A stretch of 64,000 nt of DNA from Bacillus sp. V3-13 (GTDB lineage: Bacteria; Bacillota; Bacilli; Bacillales; Cytobacillaceae). The position numbers and the translations under genes were made by a program. Position 1 is the first letter of the stretch. Each line of letters opens with the position of its first letter. Where the stretch lies: positions 100,974 through 164,973 of the forward strand of contig NZ_PGUZ01000016.1 in the NCBI RefSeq assembly GCF_002860165.1, given 5' to 3'. Under the pieces are notes generated by a model that did no database searches, was not told the DNA's origin, and saw only the letters and a program-made list of their open reading frames with translations. Shown in pieces: positions 17,364 through 27,500 of the stretch.

Positions 17364-18209
17364 TCACTTCTGTTTTTTCATGTAATCCAGCACATCCAAA
17401 TCGATATGGCCCTGCTCCTGTTCGCGCGCCTCAAAATTTTCAGTGCGGATGTATTTAGTCAGAGCGCTGAACAAATCTTCATCGACCAACGGGTTTGATT
17501 GTACATAGCCATGCCGTGTCAACTCCTGTTCAACGGCTGTTCTTACTTCACCGTCAATCGGAACAATCTTATCCGGTCTTGAAGGAGCAAAATAAAGCTG
17601 GTGAAGCTGGTAAATCCGGATCAGCTCTTTAATCGGTTCCGAATGGTCATCAACGCGCAGGTCAATATAGCGGTCGTTGAATCGTCCATATCCTTCTTGT
17701 TCTTTAACAACGAGAAGCGCAGCGGACTGCTGGCCGCGGCTGTCTCCACCTGCTTGCTGGCCGGCCTGAAGTGCAGCAAGCAGCTTTTCTGCCAGGCTTC
17801 CTTTTGTTTTCGTAAAAATGATCGCCATTTCCTGGACGGTCCTTTGATCGACAAGGATATTTCCTTGGACGGTAAAATGCCTGCCGGTGATTCCGCCAGC
17901 CCATTTGTAGCAGCCATCACCGGTAAAAGTGGCCGGATTCCCGTTCGCATCGATAAGTCCTACCTGGCGCAGCTCCCGGTCCGGATCTTCCTCAGTCATC
18001 TTTTTAAGAGTCTCTTCCGCTGACATCCCTTGCTCCATCAGGCTCAAAGCTTTTGGACCGTAAGCTGTATTGGCGTAAGCCTGGGTCGCAACTGCACCGA
18101 CTCCGGCTTTTGCCCACGGGACAACTGCGCCTACAGCGAGGAACTTGGATTGAACAGCGATTCCCCATTCTTTTTCTTCCGGATCATAACCAACAATCGA
18201 AAATGTCAA
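17364..18209 (-). CDS. DUF1028 domain protein (Ntn-hydrolase-like)
   Basis: The 281-residue protein belongs to the DUF1028 family, recognised from TFSIVGYDPEEKEWGIAVQS at the start, VGAVATQAYAN and VDQRTVQEMA, and QSAALLVVKEQEGYGRFNDR. The fold is that of N-terminal-nucleophile hydrolases; Thr2 or Ser4 would be near the end after Met removal. No biological role is established. A C-terminal extension after about residue 215 holds a short helical region. The start is TTG after GGGAGGTTATCAG. It stands alone with its own terminator. Confidence 0.8.
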   Translation of the reverse strand: MTFSIVGYDPEEKEWGIAVQSKFLAVGAVVPWAKAGVGAVATQAYANTAYGPKALSLMEQGMSAEETLKKMTEEDPDRELRQVGLIDANGNPATFTGDGCYKWAGGITGRHFTVQGNILVDQRTVQEMAIIFTKTKGSLAEKLLAALQAGQQAGGDSRGQQSAALLVVKEQEGYGRFNDRYIDLRVDDHSEPIKELIRIYQLHQLYFAPSRPDKIVPIDGEVRTAVEQELTRHGYVQSNPLVDEDLFSALTKYIRTENFEAREQEQGHIDLDVLDYMKKQK

Positions 18210-18371
18210 ACTGATAACCTCCCTGAATTGTTTATGGATTAATACCTACTTCTTCATAATATTGAAAGGATTACTAATCCATTCCCTTTTTTCAGACAAG
18301 TTAAAAGTTTTCTAGCTTGCTACGTTGATATTTATTTTTAATCCGCGTATTTAACAATTGGATGCAAGCTG

Positions 18372-18902
18372 TTATGACAACACAAGCGCCCCATACACAA
18401 GTGCTCCGCCAATGACATAGGCAGGGTGGACCTTGAATTTTTCCATTAACAAAAAGCTGATCGTGCCGATTACTATCGTTTGCAAAGCACCGACACTTTC
18501 ATACGAAGAAAACAGGAAATCATACGTCATAACGCCGAGCAAAACGGCAATAATTGGCCGGATTACCGTCGTCATCCGCTTGACCCTTGGCGATTCTTTA
18601 TATTTCATCAACAGGCCGAGCAGGGAAATCATCAAAATGAGCGATGGGGCAACCGTAGCAAAGACACCAACGACAGCGCCAAGAATCCCGCCCTGTTCGT
18701 AACCAATATAGCCGGCCATTTTCGTGGCAATCGGGCCGGGCAATGAATTGCCCAACGCCAGAACTTCACTGAATTCATTAACCGTCAACCATTCATATCG
18801 GTCCACCACTTCATTTTCAATGAGTGGAATGGAAGCCGGCCCTCCACCATAGCCAAGGATACCGGGCAAAAAAAAGGCGAGGAATATTTGAAAATAAATC
18901 AT
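18372..18902 (-). CDS. Chromate transporter family protein, half-size (second of pair)
   Basis: The 176-residue membrane protein is one ChrA domain. It has LPGILGYGGGPASIPLIENE near the start and LALGNSLPGPIATKMAGYIG around 50-70, both ChrA signatures, and five or so TM segments. The ATG overlaps the stop of the upstream paralogue by four bases (ATGA). Half-size ChrA proteins act as pairs with inverted topology to export chromate; in many soil Bacillaceae the natural substrate is unknown. Confidence 0.85.
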   Translation of the reverse strand: MIYFQIFLAFFLPGILGYGGGPASIPLIENEVVDRYEWLTVNEFSEVLALGNSLPGPIATKMAGYIGYEQGGILGAVVGVFATVAPSLILMISLLGLLMKYKESPRVKRMTTVIRPIIAVLLGVMTYDFLFSSYESVGALQTIVIGTISFLLMEKFKVHPAYVIGGALVYGALVLS

Positions 18903-19483
18903 GATGTACTTTTCTCCTTTTCTGCCACACCCTGCTTAGCTGCATCCTTTTTAAACAACGCTCCCAGTAAAAGAACCAAAATGATGAATGCGGGATGGAC
19001 CCCGAGCATTTCAATTAAGAACAGGCCCGCCAGGACAAAAATAATGGTCCAAACCAAGCCGAGTGCCGACTTTCTGGACTTATTGAAAAAGTCCCAGGTT
19101 AATGTTGCGAGCATCACGGCGACGACAGGGACAACGGCTGCCGCCATGCCGGTCACCCACGGTTCATCTTTATAGGCATTGAGAACATTGAGCAACAGGA
19201 TCATTAACACAATCGTCGGCACCATTGTCGCAACAAGCGCGTTAAGCATTCCGGTGTAGCCGCCGACACGGTAGCCGATATAACCAGCCATCTTCGTGGC
19301 AATCGGGCCGGGGAGAGCATTACCAAGCGCGAGTACATCGCCAAATTCATCAGAATCCATCCATTTGTATTTCTCAACCACTTCTTTATGCACGAGCGGG
19401 ATCGACGAGGGACCGCCCCCGTATCCAAGAATCCCGACCCGGAAAAAAGCTAAAAAAATATGCAGCTGTTTCAATTCAATCAC
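18899..19483 (-). CDS. Chromate transporter family protein, half-size (first of pair)
   Basis: This protein is about 194 residues and is the partner of the downstream half-size ChrA. It has FFRVGILGYGGGPSSIPLVH and LGNALPGPIATKMAGYIGYR, the same signatures, and a similar set of TM segments, then a polar tail. I prefer the GTG at 19483, which has AAAGGATG seven bases upstream. An ATG three codons earlier and a longer upstream frame are possible. The pair is one operon with translational coupling. Confidence 0.82.
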   Translation of the reverse strand: MIELKQLHIFLAFFRVGILGYGGGPSSIPLVHKEVVEKYKWMDSDEFGDVLALGNALPGPIATKMAGYIGYRVGGYTGMLNALVATMVPTIVLMILLLNVLNAYKDEPWVTGMAAAVVPVVAVMLATLTWDFFNKSRKSALGLVWTIIFVLAGLFLIEMLGVHPAFIILVLLLGALFKKDAAKQGVAEKEKSTS

Positions 19484-19630
19484 CCGTTTCATCCTTTTAC
19501 GAATAACGCCCAAGTGTCCGGACGTTCCCACATAGTTCAATTATAAAAAAAATACAAAATATTTAGAAGCACGAAGAAAAAAATAGTTTGATAACCCTGG
19601 TTGCATCAAATAAAGCCGCGTAAAGAAAAA

Positions 19631-19652
19631 CAGCCCTGAAAAATCAGGACTG
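19631..19652 (-). terminator. hpf terminator
   Basis: On the minus strand CAGTCCTGA, TTTT and TCAGGGCTG form a 9-bp stem with one G-U pair, followed by TTTTTC. The wobble pairs only on this strand, confirming the direction. Confidence 0.85.
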
Positions 19653-19667
19653 CTTTCGGCAACCATG

Positions 19668-20219
19668 TTATTGGGCTTCAATCAAGCCATAACGGCCGTC
19701 TTTTCGTTTGTAAACAACGTTTGTCAGGTTTGTTTCGGCATTTGTAAATACGTAAAAGTTGTGGCCGAGCATGTTCATTTGCAGAATCGCTTCTTCACTG
19801 TCCATCGGCTTCAGTTCAAAGCTCTTTTGGCGGACAACCTCGAGGTCGTTATCCTCCTCAACCGGTACAGCACCTGCATCATTATCAGTTGTAAACATTT
19901 CGTTTAAGCCGCCTTTTTCTCGAAACTTGCGGTTAACCTTTGTTTTATGCTTACGAATTTGCCGTTCCAATTTATCGGTAATCAAATCGATTGCCGCATA
20001 CATATCATCATGAACTTCCTCCGCCCGCAGCACTAAATTCGGCATCGGAATGGTGACTTCCACTTTTGATCTTCCATCATTATAAGTTTTTAAGTTTACA
20101 TAAACATTTGCATCAGGAGTTTCAGCAAAATAGCGTTCCAACTTAGCAATCTTTTTCTCTACATAATCTTTAATTGCTGGAGTTACCTCAATGTTTTCAC
20201 CACGAATGTTATAATTCAT
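19668..20219 (-). CDS. hpf: Long-form ribosome hibernation promoting factor (YvyD)
   Basis: The 183-residue protein has an N-terminal S30AE domain (1-100: MNYNIRGENIEVTPAIKDYV, then basic RQIRKHKTKVNRKFREKGG) and a C-terminal dimerisation domain (about 120-180, EVVRQKSFELKPMDSEEAIL). Long HPF binds the 30S decoding region and pairs two ribosomes into 100S dimers in stationary phase or stress. The B. subtilis gene is controlled by sigma-B and sigma-H. A sigma-B-like promoter is visible upstream. Its place between secA and the fliDST operon matches Bacillus. Confidence 0.95.
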   Translation of the reverse strand: MNYNIRGENIEVTPAIKDYVEKKIAKLERYFAETPDANVYVNLKTYNDGRSKVEVTIPMPNLVLRAEEVHDDMYAAIDLITDKLERQIRKHKTKVNRKFREKGGLNEMFTTDNDAGAVPVEEDNDLEVVRQKSFELKPMDSEEAILQMNMLGHNFYVFTNAETNLTNVVYKRKDGRYGLIEAQ

Positions 20220-20325
20220 AAGTGAGCTCCTCCTTTTTATTGTCCAATTGCGGTTTAGCAGACCGTATCAAACCTGCTTTCCCCTCACCTCACAAATGTT
20301 AAGGCTATGTAAATACATTTCTATT

Positions 20326-20351
20326 TTACCCCGGAAAACTCCTGCAAAAAC
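20326..20351 (-). promoter_or_regulatory. Candidate sigma-B promoter for hpf
   Basis: On the minus strand GTTTTT (20346-20351), 14 bases and GGGTAA (20326-20331) resemble the sigma-B consensus GTTTAA-N12-14-GGGTAT, about 107 bases before the hpf ATG. The rest of the 300-base gap up to the fliT terminator holds no gene. Confidence 0.4.
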
Positions 20352-20497
20352 AGCGAAATATTTTGAAAAGTTTTGTCGAATTTTCGTCTTAAAATCAAAC
20401 AAAAAACATACTTCTTTATTGACACTGTCGTTTAAGAAAAATAATTCAAAAGCATGCTCTGTTCATTCATCAGATCGGCAGCCGATAAATTTAGAAA

Positions 20498-20515
20498 ACC
20501 CCACAACCGTGGGGT
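20498..20515 (-). terminator. Terminator of the flaG-fliD-fliS-fliT operon
   Basis: ACCCCAC and GTGGGGT form a perfect 7-bp stem with a 4-base loop right after the fliT stop, followed by TTTTC on the minus strand. Confidence 0.88.
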
Positions 20516-20521
20516 CAACAT

Positions 20522-20872
20522 TTATTTTTTCTTATCAAAGTAATAGCCGTCTTGAGCTGGGGGCTGGTAATATTGATGGTATCCTTTAAAAGCATCCTTG
20601 CCCTTTTTAGCCTGTAAAATGTCCTTCTGAATGGCATTTTTCATGAGCGTGATCTTCTGGATAATTTCTTGGCTCTTCTTATTAATTTGATAAAGCTGTT
20701 CCTTTTCTTCGTCCGAGAAGGATTTGTCTTTCATCTTAATCAAAAGTTCTTCACGCAGTTCCAAAAGCTTATTAAATTCCTCGATAATCCTATCCCGGTC
20801 ATCGGCCTTTTCTTCTTGAAGAATATGTTCCATTTTATCAGTCAGCTCAATCAAAGAAAGAATCTGATTCAT
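20522..20872 (-). CDS. fliT: FliT-like flagellar chaperone
   Basis: The 116-residue, mostly helical and highly charged protein occupies the fliT position directly after fliS; its ATG shares one base with the fliS stop (TAATG). Helices with LIELTDKMEHILQEEKADDR and EELLIKMKDKSFSDEEKEQL suit the four-helix FliT fold, and the tail KGYHQYYQPPAQDGYYFDKK is tyrosine-rich. FliT is the export chaperone of the filament cap protein FliD. Sequence conservation in the family is low, so the call leans on position and composition. Confidence 0.75.
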   Translation of the reverse strand: MNQILSLIELTDKMEHILQEEKADDRDRIIEEFNKLLELREELLIKMKDKSFSDEEKEQLYQINKKSQEIIQKITLMKNAIQKDILQAKKGKDAFKGYHQYYQPPAQDGYYFDKKK

Positions 20873-21270
20873 TATGCCTGTCCGCTCGTACTAAATTGCC
20901 TTTTTCGATTGATTGCAATAACTTCTTTCCATGTATCACGAAACTCAACGACCAGTCCTTCAACTTCTTCAAGAATGGACCTGTCATTTTTAATATTGGC
21001 TTCTATTAATCTGCGGTTTATATATTCGTACAGTCTTTTCATATCCTTTGCCACAGAATAATCCAAATTAAGGGTAACAATTAATTCGGTCACGATATTT
21101 TGTGCTTTTGAGATATTAGTATTCTTTGCCTCTATGTTCTTGTCATCAATAGCTTTCTTTGCTAAATGAATAAATTTGATGCATCCATTATAAAGCATCA
21201 ATGTTAATTCACCAGGAGAAGCTGTTAAAACAGAATTTTGCTGGTATGTTTCATAGCGGTTGTGTACCAT
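20872..21270 (-). CDS. fliS: Flagellin export chaperone FliS
   Basis: The 132-residue protein has the FliS signature YQQNSVLTASPGELTLMLYN at its start, followed by LAKKAIDDKNIEAKNTNI and LDYSVAKDMKRLYEYINRR. FliS binds the C-terminal D0 helix of flagellin and prevents premature polymerisation. In B. subtilis it also acts with FliW in the flagellin homeostasis circuit. RBS GGGAGG is eight bases before the ATG. Confidence 0.94.
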   Translation of the reverse strand: MVHNRYETYQQNSVLTASPGELTLMLYNGCIKFIHLAKKAIDDKNIEAKNTNISKAQNIVTELIVTLNLDYSVAKDMKRLYEYINRRLIEANIKNDRSILEEVEGLVVEFRDTWKEVIAINRKRQFSTSGQA

Positions 21271-21314
21271 TTAGATGATTCCTCCCAATTTTACCGTTCA
21301 TGCCATTGATAAAT

Positions 21315-22850
21315 TTATTTGCCCATCATCATACCCGTAATATAGTTGCTTTGCTCATTCATTTTGCTCAGTGCAGTTTCCATAGCCGTGAATTGTTTCC
21401 AATAGCGGTCTTCAATTCTTGCCAGCCGATCTTCCCAGGAAATCATTTGTTGACTAATATCAGAAAGAGATTTACCAATAACGCTAATATCCAAATTAGG
21501 ACTTGTTTCTGGCCGGCCTGCTTTTTTATTTAACTGATCCAAAGTTTTATTGACTTTTTCATACACTCTTGATGCAATCCCGTCTACAGCGGTAAATAAA
21601 GTTGCTACTTCATCGGGACTGTTGGCAATGGCAGCTTTTAATTTCTCCTCATCAATTTCAAGTTTGCCGTCGAGCGACATATAAGGAGTTTTAATCCCAA
21701 GCTCTGACAGCAGCTTGATCTGTCCATCAGGAATCCCTGCTACAGGAGTATACATGCTGCTTCTAAGACTGGTTAATGTATCCCTTAAAATCTGGTCGTT
21801 GTATAGTAGACCCTTCTTGGCCTTTTCATCCCACTTTTCCGCTTCCTTTTCTGACAGTGTCTCCCTCTGTTCATCAGTCAAAGGTGGGGTATCCCGGTCT
21901 CTTGGCTCTTTTATTTTTTTGTTAAAGCTGTCAATGATCGAATTATAATTTTCAACAAATTCTTTAATATTATTGAAAATCGCTTCTGTATCCGATTCGA
22001 TGGAAACGGTAGTGGAAACGAGGGGATCTGCTTTTAATAAAGTTAAATCAACACCATAAACACTGACTTTATTAGATTTCAAATTGGTTATGTTCGTGCC
22101 ATCAAATGTAATATTGCCGTATTTACCAGCTACATTTGCTGCTACCACCGCCGTACCGTTTGATTGTACTGCTGCTCCTCCATTAGCAATTAGAGCCGCC
22201 AGATTGGTAGAACCATTAGCGGATGCATCAGTCAAAACAATTTTTTGGTCTCCTCCCATGTCCTTTGAAGAGAGGACAAATCTAGAGGTGGTTTCATCAA
22301 AGGATGCACGCAAACCCAATGACACGCCGGATGAATTATCTGTTGCCGAACTGATTTTACTTGCAATCGCAGCAAAAGTATCATTCTCATTAATCGTAAT
22401 CGTTGCTTCACCATTTAGGCTGGCGACTTTGAAAGTAGCTGTCTGCCCGGCTGCTATGATTGTATCCGTGGACTTTGCGTTTGTCCCACTTAAATTAACG
22501 ATCGCGTTAGTAGTCTTTAATTTTGCAACCTCTGCCAAACTATTAATGGTCAAAGTGTAGGTACCCGCCACAGCATTACTTTTTGCGGCAGCTGATGCTC
22601 TTGAAGGGTCTGCAGAAGTGGCCTTATATCCGTTAAATGCTGATGAAAATCGTAACTTGTCAGCTTTTGACCTGAATGTGCTAAGCTCCAAATTGACATC
22701 CCTGTATGCATCACGCTGCCATTGCAGCCATTCCTTCGTTTGGAAAAGCTTATCTAAAGGCATTCGTTCTGCTGTCATTAAGTCTCTAATAATGGAAGTT
22801 GTATCAAGTCCTGATGCAAATCCCGTAATTCTCATTTGATTCGAAACCAA
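21315..22850 (-). CDS. fliD: Flagellar filament cap protein FliD
   Basis: The 511-residue protein has the N-terminal FliD signature MRITGFASGLDTTSIIRDLM and a C-terminal helical FliD_C domain ending ALSKMNEQSNYITGMM. A central variable region carries Ala/Thr-rich segments. It caps the filament tip and helps flagellin fold. The TTG start is chosen because GGAGGTG lies nine bases upstream of it but 22 bases upstream of the next ATG. It is exported without a signal peptide. Confidence 0.93.
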   Translation of the reverse strand: MVSNQMRITGFASGLDTTSIIRDLMTAERMPLDKLFQTKEWLQWQRDAYRDVNLELSTFRSKADKLRFSSAFNGYKATSADPSRASAAAKSNAVAGTYTLTINSLAEVAKLKTTNAIVNLSGTNAKSTDTIIAAGQTATFKVASLNGEATITINENDTFAAIASKISSATDNSSGVSLGLRASFDETTSRFVLSSKDMGGDQKIVLTDASANGSTNLAALIANGGAAVQSNGTAVVAANVAGKYGNITFDGTNITNLKSNKVSVYGVDLTLLKADPLVSTTVSIESDTEAIFNNIKEFVENYNSIIDSFNKKIKEPRDRDTPPLTDEQRETLSEKEAEKWDEKAKKGLLYNDQILRDTLTSLRSSMYTPVAGIPDGQIKLLSELGIKTPYMSLDGKLEIDEEKLKAAIANSPDEVATLFTAVDGIASRVYEKVNKTLDQLNKKAGRPETSPNLDISVIGKSLSDISQQMISWEDRLARIEDRYWKQFTAMETALSKMNEQSNYITGMMMGK

Positions 22851-22866
22851 AGCCCTTCACCTCCGC

Positions 22867-23232
22867 TTAAATTTTACTATCTACAAATAAACCCAAATAT
22901 TCTTTCATGGAAGCATACATATCCAGTAACTTCTTCGGTGGAATTTCCTTTACTGTTTCCTTCGTTTCGTCATTAATCAGCGTCACATAGTATTTCTCCA
23001 GCTTTTCGTGATAAACATATTTTAGTGAAGTTTGTGCGTTATTTAAAAAGCTGTTTAAATCCTTAACGACTTTTTCCAATTCTTCTTTTTTAATAGTGTG
23101 TTCTATCATCTTCTCAGACTGCTGTTCTAAGCTGTTAGATTTTTTCTCTCGAGAATGGGATGTCACTGGATTTTTATGTTCAACAGGTTTTTCTACTATT
23201 GATAATTTGGAAATTGAATCAACAGAGCCCAT
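22867..23232 (-). CDS. flaG: FlaG family protein (YvyC)
   Basis: The 121-residue protein has a Ser/Lys/Glu-rich, disordered N-terminal half and a C-terminal FlaG domain (about 55-118): VVKDLNSFLNNAQTSLKYVY, VTLINDETKETVKEIPPKKL and LDMYASMKEYLGLFVDSKI. FlaG influences filament length or stability; the exact role in Bacillus is unsettled. It is the first gene of the flaG-fliD-fliS-fliT operon and has a clear sigma-D promoter. RBS GGAGG is visible. Confidence 0.9.
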   Translation of the reverse strand: MGSVDSISKLSIVEKPVEHKNPVTSHSREKKSNSLEQQSEKMIEHTIKKEELEKVVKDLNSFLNNAQTSLKYVYHEKLEKYYVTLINDETKETVKEIPPKKLLDMYASMKEYLGLFVDSKI

Positions 23233-23264
23233 CGTAAATCCTCCTAAAATTTTATCTACCTATT

Positions 23265-23291
23265 ACATCGGTTATTTTCAGGAAACTTTTA
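23265..23291 (-). promoter_or_regulatory. Sigma-D promoter of flaG-fliD-fliS-fliT
   Basis: On the minus strand TAAA (23288-23291), exactly 15 bases and ACCGATGT (23265-23272) match the sigma-D consensus TAAA-N15-GCCGATAT, ending 33 bases before the flaG start. Confidence 0.75.
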
Positions 23292-23303
23292 CAATAATTA
23301 TTA

Positions 23304-24362
23304 TTATAGCCTGGATAATCTATTAACCGCTGGTTGATAACCGAACTGTGCTGAATACTCATAGTAGAATTTAGCTTTTTGCTCTTGTTTAAACATTTCG
23401 TAATAGACGGCAAGATTATAAGCTGCTAAAAAATTGCCGGTTCCGATAACAATTTCTCTTGCTCCTTGTTCTCCAAGTGAAAGACAGTTTAAATAAGATT
23501 CTTCTATTCTTGGCAAATAACTTATATTAGTGTTAATATCACTCAGAACAAAGTTCATAAAAAAAATACCTGAGACAAAATGGAAATCCGGCAGATAGAG
23601 GAGCTCACTTTTCACTTCATTAATGACTGCAAATGCACGAGTAAAATCTTTTGTATCTATTAAAGTGTACAGATAATTGACAGCCAAATCACCAAAGTAG
23701 CTATCATCTTTATTAGCAAAAAAATAGCTCTTACTAAAATAATCCTTTGCTTCGATAACTCGATTTACGGCTTTATATTGTCTTGCTATTTGATAAAGAA
23801 TATAAGGGTTTTCTGGAAACGATAATAGCTCCAATTCCAACAAGTGCAGGTTTCTTTTAGATTTATCCGTTTGATAATATCCAGAATGGTAAATTTCAAT
23901 AGGAAGGTCTATTCTTGGTAAATCTGAGTGAATTTGTTCATGAATCCTGCCTTTGTAACTTACTCCTCTTGGAATCAAGCGGGAGATATACGCTTGGGAT
24001 TCCTTTACTTCGTTATTTTGAACAAATTTACTCTTGATATTGATTCTTCCAATAAAGGTACCGGAATAAAGAAGTGAGTTTATCTGATCTACATCCCAAT
24101 CAATTACCTGCTCATCCGCATCCAAAACAAGATTCCAATCAGACTTCGACTGAGCTAAAGCGTAATTGCGGGCTTCTGAAAAGTCGTTATTCCATTCAAA
24201 ATCATATACGTTCGCACCAATATCACTTGCAATCTCTTTTGTTTTGTCATTTGATCCCGTATCAACGACAATTAATTCATCAACCAACTCTTTTATGCTA
24301 TTTAAACAGGAGAAAAGATTATTTTCTTCATTCTTGGCAATCATCACTAAGGAGATACTCAT
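23304..24362 (-). CDS. GT2 glycosyltransferase with TPR-like tail, SPS/flagellin-glycosylation type
   Basis: The 352-residue cytosolic protein starts with a GT-A family 2 domain: ISLVMIAKNEENNLFSCLNS, ELIVVDTGSNDKTKEIA, and the DxD-like LVLDADEQV near 97-100, then PRGVSYKGRIHEQIHSDLP. From about 165 the chain is helical with TPR-like spacing (NPYILYQIARQYKAVNRVIE). The ATG at 24362 is chosen since AAGGAGGA is seven bases upstream; an ATG two codons earlier is too close to it. Such GT2-TPR enzymes beside hag commonly glycosylate flagellin, inferred here from position. The 175-base gap upstream holds no clear gene. Confidence 0.8.
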   Translation of the reverse strand: MSISLVMIAKNEENNLFSCLNSIKELVDELIVVDTGSNDKTKEIASDIGANVYDFEWNNDFSEARNYALAQSKSDWNLVLDADEQVIDWDVDQINSLLYSGTFIGRINIKSKFVQNNEVKESQAYISRLIPRGVSYKGRIHEQIHSDLPRIDLPIEIYHSGYYQTDKSKRNLHLLELELLSFPENPYILYQIARQYKAVNRVIEAKDYFSKSYFFANKDDSYFGDLAVNYLYTLIDTKDFTRAFAVINEVKSELLYLPDFHFVSGIFFMNFVLSDINTNISYLPRIEESYLNCLSLGEQGAREIVIGTGNFLAAYNLAVYYEMFKQEQKAKFYYEYSAQFGYQPAVNRLSRL

Positions 24363-24536
24363 CTTCATTCCTCCTTCAAAAATAGGTTAGGGGCAGCCAT
24401 TATTGACCACCCCAACCGTACTTCACATCAGCATTAACATGTCGATTCCTTTACTGACTCAGCCGGAAACATCTGGAGCATATGCACATCCACTACTGTA
24501 AACATCCAATCTTCAACACTAAAACAACCTAGCCCA

Positions 24537-27500
24537 TTACTTTAAAATATTTCTTAAAAAAGACTGAGTTTGTCCATGCATTAACTGCAATTCGGCCCAG
24601 ACATTATCATAGTGATCTGGATCGGTTGAATTTTCATTTGAAAATTCTACTTGATGAGCAGAAGGTAAAAATTTTAATAACTTGTCAAGTTTTTCATTCC
24701 ACCCTTTACCCACGTGGTTGTCAAACACATCTCTATACTGTAATTTATGTGCCGCTTGGGCTAATTGATGATTATTAATAGATTTAATCGTACTCTCTAC
24801 GTAATCCCTGACACTTTTCGCGTTTTCATTCATTCCATCATATTTATCAATTGCCAAAATGCCAGCAATAGGAAACGGTTGTCTGATGACTGGAAGGCCA
24901 TATAATACGGCGTCTAAAGTTGAAGTCAACGATCCAACAGGAAAAGATTCAATATAGAAATCTGCTGCCCTATAAAAGTCTTCAATAGCTGGTGTATGCT
25001 TAATGACCTTTAATTTACCTGGTGCTTGTCTGGCAGCTTCTTGCCAAACAGGCTCATTGGGATCAGGACCTACGATAATGAGTATCGCGTCTTCGGTGTT
25101 ATTCAATATTTCAGTCAAGATACTCATAAAATTATACTTACCGAGAGGTGAATATTTATAGGAGCTGGCAATAGATAACAAGACAGTAGAATTTTCTGAA
25201 ACCCCTATTTTTCTCTTATAACTACTCCTTGGGCCCCCTGCTATTTGGTCGTTCAATGGAATAGGAAGTATGGATGATTTTTTCGCTAATCTTCTATTTA
25301 ATGTAATATCCTGGCCAGCTTTTCTAAGATCGGCAACCATATCCGAAATGCCTGCCCCCATCCAGAAAACATGATCAGCATGGTTTAAGAAAATGATCGG
25401 CGGTATACCTTCTTCAATGCCAAAAGCAACCAGCGGAATTGGATCATTCGGATGAATATGAAGAACAACTATATCAGCAGCCCGCAGAGCCAATTCCCTT
25501 AAATATTTAGCTCTTTCTATAAAGCTTAAATCAGATAGAATAACGAAAAAACCTCCAGCTTTCTCAGCAGTTTCTTTTAACGATTCAGGATAAGGTACCG
25601 GCTCTTGATTAATGATAATGACCGAATGAGTTTCTTCATAATTGGACCTGTTTGTAATCCATCTTTCTACCAGCCGGGTATGCCCTCCCGTTTCATAAGC
25701 TGAAGTCAATACATGTAAAAAGTGCTTTTTCCCTTTTTCAAAGTATGGAACTTCTATATTCATATAACGAAAATCAATTTTATCGAGTTCCCCGGCTATC
25801 CTATACATTTCATTCTCCAGGTCTGTAGAAACAAACAATCCTGGATGTAAAAGCCACGCACTGGTTGCCGCTAACTTTACACTATCCATTCTTTTATTAA
25901 AATCATTAGTACTAGAACCAGTAAAAACGTTAGTTACAAATGAATTGAAGAAGGATTTATTTCTTTCGATCAAGTGAGTCTCTTCCACATCATCTTTGTT
26001 TTCTTCTGTTTCTTTGAGGATTTCTTTTAAATTATTTTTATATACAATCAATTCATTAAATTTTTCCGAGTTTGTCAAACTTGAATTTCTTAATTTCTTA
26101 TCAACAATCTTCTCAACTATTGATAAACAATTTTCAACAGCTTCAACAAACTTCTCTTTCGTATTTAAGTAACCATCTTCCCTTGCATAATACATCTGGT
26201 GAGTATAATCAAGCATTCCGTCTAATACTTTATCTTCTGTTAACTGTTGCTGCCCCTCATGGAATCTGAAGTAACTAAGTGTCTCACTAATATAAGCTGC
26301 CTTTCTGTTTTTAAGAACATTCATCCAGGTAGCCGTATCAACATTACAGCCATATTGCCTGTTTTTGTACGTGCCAAATGGTACTTCTAAATCTCTCTTT
26401 CTAAACAAAACAGTTGTTGGTTCACCAATAAAATTCCAATTATATGTAAGGAACATATCGATAATCCAGCTACCTTCAACCACTCTGTCTTCTTGAAAAA
26501 GTCTCTGGGTTGCCCCAATATCTGAAAGATATTTGCCATCCGAATCGATAATTTGTCGATGGGATGTCACAAGCGAAATATCGTCTTCCGTCTGAAAATA
26601 ACGCATCATCTTCTCAATTTTTTCCGGATGAAAAAGATCATCATCCATTAAAAAATTAATATATTCTCCTGCAGCTTTTTCCATCAGCATTAAATCATTT
26701 TCAAATTGTCCCAAGTTTTTTTCATTCTTTATATAAATAATATGGTTATAGTAAGGAAGATAGTTTTCCCTTACAATTTTTTCTGTTTCGTTGTTTGTAC
26801 TATCGTCGCCAATGATAATTTCAATATTGGAATAGGTTTGATCCAGGGCACTCTTTAGCGCCAGCTCAAAATAATCCGGTCTATTATAGGTAGGGATTAA
26901 AATGCTCACCAGAGGTAATTCGCTTTTATCGATTGCAGAATTAAACTCATCATCTGGAAGTTCATAATGGTTAACGATCGCTTGTTTTGCTTCTTTATAA
27001 TGAGAACCCCTTTTAAATTTTCCGAGAGGCTTATCCAATAAAACGAAAGGCTCATCATTATTTATTACTCCGACTCTAAATTCCTTTTTAGCTGTTTCCA
27101 AGCTTAATTCAACATTAAAAAGAATCTCTTCTTTATTAAATGATAGATAATCAAAATTTAGTTGGGTAGCAAGCAAAGACCCTTCTAATAAGCTTACTTC
27201 TTCATATAAATCATTTGTTGATTCACTATAAGCAATTCGGCTTATATGGCCTTGGCGTGAGGTATAAAATTGTCCAACTTTGTGATTGCTTTCCAACCAA
27301 ATAAGGCTTTCCGGAATGATTTTTGAACCGGCAACCCCCAGCAATCCAAGACTGGAATCATCATTAAATACTTTTATGAGCTGTAGCAAGAAATTCTTAT
27401 CTAAAATAAATACATCTTCACTTATAAATATTTTATAATTTGCATTTGTTTTATCGTTAACTTCGTTAGGATGATGAATAGTAATAATCTCTATAGCGTG

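Noticed and set aside
17176..17367. 63-codon minus-strand frame with a GTG overlapping the DUF1028 stop
   Set aside because: Its first codons form the terminator hairpin of the upstream gene and there is no family resemblance.
24391..24536. 23-codon frame (MFTVVDVHMLQMFPAES...) between two glycosyltransferase genes
   Set aside because: No ribosome site and no support beyond being open.
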